Assembly: GCA_001399705.1 (NCBI GenBank)
Contig: LJCR01000231.1
Span: forward strand, 1 to 5,013
From: Kouleothrix aurantiaca
GTDB taxonomy: Bacteria > Chloroflexota > Chloroflexia > Chloroflexales > Roseiflexaceae
Reading direction: 5' to 3'
Length of the DNA: 5,013 bases
Shown: positions 1 through 5,013 of the stretch, piece after piece
Position numbering within the stretch: position 1 is the first letter of the stretch
Layout of the letters: each line of letters starts with the position of its first letter
Program-made: the position numbers and the translations under genes
The notes under the pieces: generated by a model
Database searches by the model: none
What the model saw: only the letters and a program-made list of their open reading frames with translations
What the model was told of the DNA's origin: nothing

Positions 1-1791
1 CTCTGGTGGCGCTCGTCGCAGCAGGGCAGCACAACCACCACCAGTACCGGGCAGGTTACCCAGGGCGATCTGGCCGTGACCGTCAGCGGCAGTGGCAGCG
101 TCGCTGCCGCCCGCACCGTCGAAGTGCCGTTTCAGCAGGCTGGCACCGTCACCTCGGTCGATGTCGCCATCGGCCAGCAGGTAACTGCCGGGCAAACGCT
201 GGCGACGATCGATACCACGACGCTGAAGCTCGCGCTCCAGCAGGCGCAGGCCAATCTCAAGGCCGCGCAGGCCAGCTACGCCAGGGTGCAAGACGGCAGC
301 GCCACCGAGCAGGACATCGCCAGCGCGCAGGCCTCGCTCACCAGCGCCGAGGCGCAGCTTCAGCAAACCAAAAGTGGCACCGCCACCGCCGCCGACATCG
401 CCAGCGCCAAGGCCGCACTCGCCAGCGCGCAGGCCAAGCTCGACGCGCTGAAGAACCCCGACGCGGCCAGCCTGCAAGCCGCCCAGTCGAAAGTTGACCA
501 GGCGCAGACCAGCCTGCAAAGCACGCGCGACAGCGCCTCGCAGGCGAAATCGAGCGCGCAGATCCAGCTGCAGAGCGCGGTGAACTCGCTCACGCAGGCC
601 CAGTCGAAGTACTCGGTCGCGCTGCAGAACTGGCAGTATGTGCAGGAAACCGGCAACGACCCGATTACGCCCACCAAAACCAATTCGCAGGGCAAGGCGG
701 TGGCGAACACCCTGAACGACGCCCAGCGCCAGCAGTACTACGACGCGTTTGTGCAGGCGCAGGTATCGCTCGACAGCGCGCAGAACAGCGTGCAGCAGGC
801 GCAGCTTTCCTACGACAGCGCCCGCCAGAGCGAGGTGACGGCGGTGCAGCAGGCCGAGCAAACGCTGGCTGCCGCACAGGCCGACCTGAACGTGCTGAAG
901 AACCCCAGCCAGAGCGACGTGATCCAGGCGCAGGCGGCCGTAACGCAGGCGCAGGCCAGCCTGACCAACCTGACGCAGGGTGGCACGGCTGCGGCGATCG
1001 CCCAGTCGCAGGCCAGCGTGACGCAGGCGCAGGCCAACCTCGACAGCCTGACCGCGCCCGCCACCGACGCCGACCTGACCTCCGCTGAGGCGAGTGTGCT
1101 CCAGGCGCAAGTTACTGCCGACACGGCCGAGCGCAACCTGGCTGCGGCCACGCTTACCGCTCCGTTCGATGGCGTGGTCTCGGCGGTGAATATCGTCGAG
1201 GGCAGCACCATCAGCTCGGGCACCAGCGCGGTGACGGTTGTCGACCAGAGCACCATGCACGTTGAGGTGAGCCTGAGCGAAAGCGACGCCGCCAAGGTGC
1301 AGGTGGGCCAGCCCGTCACGCTGAGCTTCGACGCCCTGACCGACACGACCCTGCAAGGCAAAGTCACCTCGATCGCGCCGGTGGCCACGACATCGCAAAA
1401 TGTGGTGACCTACGCCGTGCAGATTGAGTTCAACCCCGGCGACGCGGCGGTGAAGGTGGGCATGAGCACGACGGCGGACATCCAGGTCGAGCAGGCCACG
1501 GGCGCGCTGCAAGTGCCAACCCGCGCTATCACGACCAGCGGCGAAAGCAAGACCGTGACGGTTCAGCAGGGGAATACCACCGTCAGCGTGCCGGTGACCA
1601 CCGGGCTGGTGAGCAATGGCAAAACCCAGATCGTCAGCAGCGGCGGGAATGGCGTGGCGGCGCTGAAGGCGGGCGACGTGCTGGTGATTGGCGGCACGAC
1701 GACCACCACAAGCAGCTCAACAACGTCCACTCGTTCGACCAACCTGGGCGGCCTGACTGGTGGCCCGAGTGGACCGCCGCCCGGACAATAA
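1..1791 (+). CDS. MacA/HlyD-like periplasmic adaptor (membrane fusion protein) of an ABC exporter, 5'-truncated
   Basis: The frame is open to the left edge, so the start and the N-terminal membrane anchor lie outside; 596 residues are visible. A GTG at 76 is in frame but would cut conserved sequence just before the first biotinyl-lipoyl half, so it is probably not the start. Domains in visible numbering: first lipoyl half about 41-80 (GTVTSVDVAIGQQVTAGQ), a very long Ala/Gln-rich coiled-coil hairpin about 80-380, second lipoyl half 384-417 (LTAPFDGVVSAVNIVEG), beta-barrel about 420-497, membrane-proximal domain about 500-565, then a Thr/Ser-rich and Gly/Pro-rich tail 566-596. In the family, such adaptors bind a MacB-type permease and, in Gram-negatives, an outer-membrane TolC channel. 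The ATPase and permease follow downstream, which supports the role. The hairpin is built from repeated units and has a large polar tip. The substrate is unknown. The family call is firm; the name macA would be too specific. Confidence 0.93.
   Translation, partial: LWWRSSQQGSTTTTSTGQVTQGDLAVTVSGSGSVAAARTVEVPFQQAGTVTSVDVAIGQQVTAGQTLATIDTTTLKLALQQAQANLKAAQASYARVQDGSATEQDIASAQASLTSAEAQLQQTKSGTATAADIASAKAALASAQAKLDALKNPDAASLQAAQSKVDQAQTSLQSTRDSASQAKSSAQIQLQSAVNSLTQAQSKYSVALQNWQYVQETGNDPITPTKTNSQGKAVANTLNDAQRQQYYDAFVQAQVSLDSAQNSVQQAQLSYDSARQSEVTAVQQAEQTLAAAQADLNVLKNPSQSDVIQAQAAVTQAQASLTNLTQGGTAAAIAQSQASVTQAQANLDSLTAPATDADLTSAEASVLQAQVTADTAERNLAAATLTAPFDGVVSAVNIVEGSTISSGTSAVTVVDQSTMHVEVSLSESDAAKVQVGQPVTLSFDALTDTTLQGKVTSIAPVATTSQNVVTYAVQIEFNPGDAAVKVGMSTTADIQVEQATGALQVPTRAITTSGESKTVTVQQGNTTVSVPVTTGLVSNGKTQIVSSGGNGVAALKAGDVLVIGGTTTTTSSSTTSTRSTNLGGLTGGPSGPPPGQ
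295..525 (+). repeat. Three tandem 25-27-codon repeats in the first arm of the adaptor coiled coil
   Basis: Units begin at about 295, 376 and 457. The first two are 27 codons (81 bp) each and align without gaps: both carry a DIASA...L.SA.A.L core, and the matching gac-atc-gcc-agc-gc strings start at 313 and 394. The third is diverged and slightly shorter. The repeats encode amphipathic helix with small residues (A, S) and Q at regular spacing, as expected for a coiled-coil arm. Internal duplication of helical segments is the likely origin. This is seen directly; the structural reading is inference. Confidence 0.75.
901..1110 (+). repeat. Three tandem about 26-codon repeats in the return arm of the adaptor coiled coil
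   Basis: Units begin at about 901, 979 and 1057 with a 26-codon (78 bp) period. A 16-base string, acgcaggcgcaggcca, recurs exactly at 943-958 and 1021-1036, and the flanking bases (937-975 against 1015-1052) also match closely. Each unit ends in a short Pro- or Gly-containing break (NPS, GGT, PAT), like the breaks between units of the first arm (GSA, GTA, NPD). The two arms therefore look like matched stacks of three helical modules on either side of the hairpin tip. Confidence 0.72.
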
Positions 1792-1795
1792 TCTA

Positions 1796-1896
1796 TAGCA
1801 GTTTGCAGTCGGCAGGATGCAGAAGGCAGTGATTTTTCCGCTTTACAATGCGTTTATCTCCGGCACCTGAATGTTCAATCGTTCTGCGAATCGCTA
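1796..1896. mobile_element. Possible MITE-like element: short element with imperfect terminal inverted repeats
   Basis: The segment just after the adaptor stop is bounded by inverted repeats. Left, 1793-1808, reads ctatagcagtttgcag. Right, 1884-1899, reads ctatagcgattcgcag when reverse-complemented, a match at 13 of 16 positions. If the element proper starts at tagc (1796) and ends at gcta (1896), it is flanked on both sides by TA (1794-1795 and 1897-1898). That is the target duplication expected of IS630/Tc1-mariner-type elements. The 101-bp interior has no convincing ORF and is more AT-rich than its surroundings. The alternative is a chance or regulatory inverted repeat, and a single copy cannot settle it. 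Confidence 0.4.
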
Positions 1897-1910
1897 TAGT
1901 CCATCCAAAG

Positions 1911-1941
1911 CGAAGCGCGCGTGCGGGCCACGCGCGCTTTG
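1911..1941 (+). terminator. Strong GC hairpin between adaptor and ATPase genes, terminator-like or attenuator-like
   Basis: The arms aagcgcgcgtg (1913-1923) and cacgcgcgctt (1929-1939) are perfect 11-bp complements around a 5-base loop (cgggc). A G-T and a C-G pair extend the stem to 13. The following T content is poor (ttt inside and just after the stem, then ccgtttct), so termination could be partial. It lies 120 bp after the adaptor stop and about 90 bp before the ATPase start, so it could separate the two genes transcriptionally or protect mRNA ends. Confidence 0.5.
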
Positions 1942-2021
1942 CCGTTTCTACATACCGAACACATCGCTCCCTAACAATCTTTGAACAAGTTCTTGCTACC
2001 CTGGCAGCAGGTCAACAACAC

Positions 2022-2028
2022 GAGGAGA
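2022..2028 (+). promoter_or_regulatory. Ribosome binding site for the ATPase gene
   Basis: GAGGAGA is a strong Shine-Dalgarno match. The AGGAG core (2023-2027) sits 4 bases before the ATG at 2032 and 7 bases before the adjacent ATG at 2035. It argues against the in-frame TTG at 1981 as the start. The 7-base spacing slightly favours 2035, which would shorten the protein by one residue. Confidence 0.75.
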
Positions 2029-2031
2029 ACG

Positions 2032-2838
2032 ATGATGCAGGCAATGATCCAGGTGCGCGACCTGCGCAAAACCTACCAGATGGGCGATATTACGGTGCCA
2101 GCGCTGCGCGGCGTGAGCTTCGACATTGCGCGCGGCGAGTTTGTGGCAATCATGGGGCCGTCGGGCTCGGGCAAATCCACGCTGATGAACCTGCTGGGCT
2201 GCCTCGATACCCCCGAAAGCGGCCAGTACCTTCTCGACGGCTTGCCGGTCGACCAGATCGACCGCGACCTGCTGGCGGCGGTGCGCAACCGCAAGATCGG
2301 CTTTGTGTTCCAGCAGTTCAACCTGCTGCCGCGCCAGACCGCGCTGGAAAATGTCGCGCTGCCGCTGATCTACCTTGGCGGCGTGAGCGCCGAAGAGCGC
2401 GAAGCGCGCGCGCAGGAAGTGCTGGAGCTGGTGGGCCTGGGCGAACGGCTCGACCACCGCCCCAAGCAGCTTTCCGGTGGCCAGCAGCAGCGCGTCGCGA
2501 TTGCCCGCGCGCTGGTTACCCGCCCGGCGCTCTTGCTGGCCGACGAGCCAACCGGCAACCTCGACTCGAAATCCAGCATCGAGATCATGGCGCTGTTCAA
2601 AGAGCTGAATGACCAGGGCATCACCGTGGTGCTGGTGACGCACGAGCCCGACATCGCAGCGCACGCGCGCCGCGTGCTGACCGTGCGCGACGGCCTGCTC
2701 GACAGCGATGTGCAAAACACGCCGCACGACACGCCCGCAGCGCCAGGCGTGCCCCACAGCGCGCCGGCCCTTCGAATCACGCGGCGGCCCTCGATCACCA
2801 ATCGCGCGCCGGCCTTTGCAATGCGGAGAACATCATGA
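2032..2838 (+). CDS. ABC transporter ATP-binding protein, MacB/LolD type
   Basis: This 268-residue cytoplasmic nucleotide-binding subunit should hydrolyse ATP to drive the permease encoded next to it. All motifs are intact: Walker [10 protein letters not shown] (42-50), Q-loop VFQQFNLLP (Q94), signature LSGGQQQR (147-154), Walker B LLLADEP (167-173) running into the D-loop TGNLDS, and the H-loop histidine H204 in VTHEPDIA. The [15 protein letters not shown] and [10 protein letters not shown] wording is typical of the MacB/LolD/FtsE group. The usual domain ends near residue 226. The remaining 42 residues are a Pro/Ala/Arg-rich tail of no recognised fold, coded by locally repetitive GC-rich DNA. 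The start follows a good Shine-Dalgarno; ATG 2035 is equally possible. The stop overlaps the permease start by four bases (ATGA), which implies translational coupling. The class is certain; the substrate is unknown. Confidence 0.97.
   Translation: MMQAMIQVRDLRKTYQMGDITVPALRGVSFDIARGEFVAIMGPSGSGKSTLMNLLGCLDTPESGQYLLDGLPVDQIDRDLLAAVRNRKIGFVFQQFNLLPRQTALENVALPLIYLGGVSAEEREARAQEVLELVGLGERLDHRPKQLSGGQQQRVAIARALVTRPALLLADEPTGNLDSKSSIEIMALFKELNDQGITVVLVTHEPDIAAHARRVLTVRDGLLDSDVQNTPHDTPAAPGVPHSAPALRITRRPSITNRAPAFAMRRTS
2704..2834 (+). repeat. Low-complexity tail-coding segment with degenerate short repeats
   Basis: The 11-mer gcgcgccggcc occurs at 2759-2769 and again at 2804-2814. A related, diverged copy (gcggcggccct, from 2781) lies between them, giving roughly three degenerate units of 20-23 bp. 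The segment encodes the non-conserved end of the ATPase (residues about 225-268). It looks like former spacer or repeat DNA now read as coding sequence up to the coupled ATGA junction. Confidence 0.4.
2825..2829 (+). promoter_or_regulatory. Ribosome binding site for the permease gene
   Basis: GGAGA lies inside the last codons of the ATPase gene. The GGAG core is 6 bases before the ATG at 2835. Together with the ATGA overlap it fixes the permease start, including its unusual N-terminal extension. Confidence 0.7.
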
Positions 2839-4166
2839 GCACAGTTGAGAATATTTTTGGCGCGGCCGGCGACGCCAGCGCCTCGCAGGACGAACAGCTG
2901 GTCGATCTTGAGTCGGGTGGCATCAGCACGGGCGAAACCGCGCGCATCGCCCTGCGCAGCCTGGTGGCGAACAAACTGCGCTCGCTGCTGACTGCCCTGG
3001 GCATCATCATCGGCGTGGCGGCAGTTGTCGCGCTGATGGCGATCGGCCAGGGCTCGCAGGCGTCGATCACGTCCACCATCACCGCGAACGGCGCAAACCT
3101 GCTGACCGTGCGCTCGGGTTCGAGCAATAGCGGCGGCGTTGGCGGCGGTGTTGGCAGCAGCCAGACGCTCACCACCGAGGACGCCGAGGCGCTGGCCGAC
3201 ACGAATAATGTTCCCGATGCCAGCCTGGTTTCGCCCGAGTACAATGGCAACGGCCAGCTTGTGGCGGGCAGCCTGAACACCAGTGCCCAGATCGTTGGCG
3301 CGACGCCCAGCTACCTGGAAGTGCATAACGCCAGCATCGCCACCGGCGATTTCATCACCAACGAAAACGAAAGCAGCCGCGCCAGTGTGGTTGTGCTCGG
3401 CGCGAATGTCGCCACCACGCTCTTCCCCGACGGCGACGCGGTCGGCCAGTCGATCCGCATCAGCGGCTTGAAGTTCACCGTGGTGGGCGTGCTCGCCTCG
3501 AAGGGCGGCAGCGGCTTCGGCTCGACCGACGACGGCGTGATTGTGCCGCTCAGTACGGCGCAGCGCACCTTGTTCGGCGGGCGCGCAATCAGCGGCGGCT
3601 CCGCGCTGGTGTCGAGCATTGCCATTCAGGCAAAAGATTCCGAGAGCGTTGACGCGGCGCTGAGCGAAATTCAGCAGACCCTGCGCACGCAGCACAACCT
3701 GGCCGAAGATGGCAGCGCCGACGACTTTAGTGTGATCAATCAGCAGGATCAGCTCGACAGCCTGACCTCGACGACCCGCACGCTGACGCTGTTCCTGGGC
3801 GCAATCGCGGCGATCTCTTTGCTGGTGGGCGGCATTGGCATCATGAATATTATGCTGGTGTCGGTGCGCGAGCGCACCCGCGAGATTGGCCTGCGCAAGG
3901 CGCTCGGCGCGCGTGAGGCCGATATCCTCAAGCAGTTTATGCTCGAAGCGCTGACGATCAGCCTGGTGGGCGCGCTGATTGGCCTGACGGCGGGCCTGCT
4001 GATTGCGTTTGGCGTGAATATCAGCGGGCTGATCAGCGCGGTGCCCAGCGCAAGCTCGGCGCTGATGGCGGTGGGCTTTGCGGTGGCGGTGGGGCTGGGC
4101 TTTGGCATTGCGCCCGCGCGCAGCGCCGCCCGGCTCGACCCGATCGACGCGCTGCGCTACGAGTAG
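2835..4166 (+). CDS. ABC transporter permease, MacB/FtsX family (MacB periplasmic core plus FtsX domain)
   Basis: This is a 443-residue inner-membrane subunit with the MacB layout of four membrane segments: TM1 about 51-70 ([20 protein letters not shown]), a large extracytoplasmic MacB core domain about 71-312, then TM2 about 316-345, TM3 about 371-394 and TM4 about 408-428 in the C-terminal FtsX domain. Diagnostic stretches are the [16 protein letters not shown] entry, [28 protein letters not shown] between TM2 and TM3 (shown here in part: residues 332-359), and the closing [17 protein letters not shown]. In known MacB systems it forms a dimer that transmits ATPase motion across the membrane and contacts the adaptor. 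Here the ATPase domain is a separate protein, unlike E. coli MacB where it is fused. Residues 1-33 are an acidic, Ser/Ala-rich extension ahead of the usual start of the family. A Gly-rich run (GGVGGGVG, 100-107) lies early in the external domain. The gene is followed closely by a terminator. Confidence 0.96.
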   Translation: MSTVENIFGAAGDASASQDEQLVDLESGGISTGETARIALRSLVANKLRSLLTALGIIIGVAAVVALMAIGQGSQASITSTITANGANLLTVRSGSSNSGGVGGGVGSSQTLTTEDAEALADTNNVPDASLVSPEYNGNGQLVAGSLNTSAQIVGATPSYLEVHNASIATGDFITNENESSRASVVVLGANVATTLFPDGDAVGQSIRISGLKFTVVGVLASKGGSGFGSTDDGVIVPLSTAQRTLFGGRAISGGSALVSSIAIQAKDSESVDAALSEIQQTLRTQHNLAEDGSADDFSVINQQDQLDSLTSTTRTLTLFLGAIAAISLLVGGIGIMNIMLVSVRERTREIGLRKALGAREADILKQFMLEALTISLVGALIGLTAGLLIAFGVNISGLISAVPSASSALMAVGFAVAVGLGFGIAPARSAARLDPIDALRYE

Positions 4167-4182
4167 CGCGCCACGGCACACG

Positions 4183-4220
4183 AAACCAAGCGCCGGCCCC
4201 CAAGGCCGGCGCTTGGTTTT
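4183..4220. terminator. Intrinsic terminator between convergent genes
   Basis: The arms 4183-4198 and 4204-4219 are perfectly complementary over 16 bp (core aagcgccggcc / ggccggcgctt) around the loop cccaa, and ttttatt follows on the + strand. It begins 16 bases after the permease stop and should end the transporter transcript. The right arm touches the stop codon of the - strand gene (4219-4221), so it probably also serves that gene. On the - strand the T residues are limited to the three at the stem base, so termination there may be weaker. Confidence 0.88.
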
Positions 4221-5013
4221 ATTGCTGCGGGCAGGCCAGAATGAGGATCGGGAAGGCATACAGATCGTCGCGCAGCGTATGCACCACTTCGCAGCGGGTG
4301 TCTGCAGTTGCCTGCGCCTGGAGCCTGGGCAGCGCGCCATCCTGCAGCACGAGGTAGTCGGGCTGGTAGCGCGCAAAAGCCCACAGCGCGGCGTCGTCGT
4401 AGCTGCTGGCCGGCCCAAGCTGCTGCGCAATCGCGGGCTGGAGCAGGCCCGCAAAATCGACCATTGACCGCTGGGCGTAGTAGCCAATCATGCCAACTTC
4501 GAGCGGGCCCTCGCGCGTGTCGGGCGGAGTGTTGGCGCGCAGCCACTCGCCAGTGGCGCGGTAGATCGCCTGGCGCGTGTCGCCATGGTCGCGCAGGTAA
4601 AGGAGCCCGCCGCGCTCGGGATTCGCCACCAGAAAGGCAAGCACGGCGGCCATGGCTCCGGCCATTGCGCGGTTCTGCCAGCCGCGCTGCACCAGCCGCG
4701 CCGCCGCTTCTGCCCCCAGCCCCACCAGTGCCACGAAGCCAACAATCACCGGCCCGTAGTACCAGAAGTAGCTGGTGACGCCGAGCGCGGCATAGGCCAG
4801 CGCGTAGAGCGTGCTCCAGCCCGCCAGCAGAAGCCACGGGCTGCGCGCCCACAGCCCAAACGGCAGGCCCGCCGCGGCCAGCGCGAACATGGGCCGGAAC
4901 ACCGGAAAGCGCCAGTAGTTGTCGCGCGCCTGCGCCAGCAGGCCGGGCAGAAACAGCTCCGCGCCGCGCATCAGCCCCTGCCGGCGCTTGGCCGCCAGCG
5001 TCACGGGAAACGG
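4219..5013 (-). CDS. C-terminal part of a polytopic membrane protein, probably a GT39/GT-C type glycosyltransferase, 5'-truncated
   Basis: The frame stays open to the right edge, so only the last 264 residues are visible and the N-terminus, where GT-C catalytic motifs would lie, is missing. Visible residues 1-39 are a charged loop. Hydrophobic segments at about 40-55, 59-78, 81-101 and 116-130 are probable membrane helices (for example SPWLLLAGWSTLYALAYAAL). After them comes a soluble C-terminal domain of about 130 residues with GMIGYY (174-179), MVDFAGLLQP (184-193) and PDYLVL (218-223). As I recall it, the pattern G.IGYY...R.(I/V)D.AGL..P followed by PDY(L/I)(V/L) is common in large Chloroflexota membrane proteins annotated as GT39 or dolichyl-phosphate-mannose-protein mannosyltransferase-like. 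A GTG at 5002-5004 is in frame but is unlikely to be the start. The gene is convergent to the transporter and probably unrelated to it. The membrane-protein call is firm; the glycosyltransferase call is moderate. Confidence 0.75.
   Translation of the reverse strand, partial: PFPVTLAAKRRQGLMRGAELFLPGLLAQARDNYWRFPVFRPMFALAAAGLPFGLWARSPWLLLAGWSTLYALAYAALGVTSYFWYYGPVIVGFVALVGLGAEAAARLVQRGWQNRAMAGAMAAVLAFLVANPERGGLLYLRDHGDTRQAIYRATGEWLRANTPPDTREGPLEVGMIGYYAQRSMVDFAGLLQPAIAQQLGPASSYDDAALWAFARYQPDYLVLQDGALPRLQAQATADTRCEVVHTLRDDLYAFPILILACPQQ

Noticed and set aside
295..1110. Repeats considered as a CRISPR or other non-coding array
   Set aside because: They are in frame, diverged, without unique spacers, and encode a coiled coil.
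810..1388. Open frame on the - strand inside the adaptor gene
   Set aside because: It is a shadow of the repetitive Ala/Gln codons (gcn, cag) of the adaptor; its Cys/Ala/Ser-rich product resembles no family.
1942..2020. Possible sigma-70-like promoter for the ATPase-permease pair (for example taacaat at 1972-1978)
   Set aside because: No acceptable -35 box lies at 16-18 bases from it, and the other boxes tried in the spacer pair no better, so I do not list a promoter.
1981..2031. Upstream TTG as the ATPase start
   Set aside because: It adds 17 residues that match nothing in the family, and the GAGGAGA Shine-Dalgarno lies inside this stretch, pointing to ATG 2032 or 2035.
1848..2612. Open + strand frame across the spacer and the ATPase in another frame
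   Set aside because: It overlaps the ATPase, which has all its motifs intact, and gives an Arg/Ala/Pro-rich product with no domain.
2370..4487. Very long open frame (705 codons) on the - strand opposite the ATPase, the permease and part of the - strand gene
   Set aside because: It mirrors the codon bias of GC-rich genes on the other strand, runs through the strong terminator at 4183-4219, has an Arg/Ala/His-rich composition with no recognisable domain, and the + strand proteins carry complete family motifs.
1..5013. tRNA, rRNA, transposase genes or phage genes
   Set aside because: I saw no cloverleaf, rRNA-like stretch or transposase/integrase motif; all sizeable stretches are explained by the four genes and the 240-bp spacer.

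Overview
The window is GC-rich (roughly 60-65% by eye) and carries four protein-coding genes, two of them cut by the window edges. Three on the + strand form a MacA/MacB-type tripartite ABC export set: a membrane-fusion (HlyD/MacA-like) adaptor, a MacB/LolD-type ATPase and a MacB/FtsX-type permease. The fourth lies convergently on the - strand and looks like the C-terminal part of a polytopic membrane glycosyltransferase (GT39/GT-C type). The separate ATPase and permease, the Ala/Gln-rich adaptor with a Gly/Pro tail, and the GT39-like protein with its GYY...D.AGLLQP motif together remind me of Chloroflexota (Chloroflexus/Roseiflexus/Kouleothrix-like). This placement rests on protein style only, since no marker gene is present.

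Layout: 1-1791, adaptor, missing its N-terminus. 1792-2031, non-coding gap holding an imperfect terminal-inverted-repeat element of about 101-107 bp (possible MITE) and a strong GC hairpin. 2032-2838, ATPase with a good Shine-Dalgarno. 2835-4166, permease, overlapping the ATPase by ATGA. 4183-4220, 16-bp-stem terminator followed by T residues. 4219-5013, the convergent membrane protein, whose stop codon touches the terminator stem.

How the genes work together: the ATPase should power conformational changes in the permease dimer (mechanotransmission, as in MacB), while the adaptor contacts the permease outside the membrane and guides substrate or peptide export or extraction. The substrate cannot be read from the sequence. 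The ATPase and permease are translationally coupled. The adaptor is separated from them by 240 bp containing repeat and terminator-like structure, so it may be expressed partly independently.

I found no convincing undescribed system. The most unusual points are the inverted-repeat element inside the transporter locus, the internally repeated (26-27-residue) adaptor hairpin with an atypical tip in a lineage that may lack an outer membrane, and the extra tails on the ATPase and permease.
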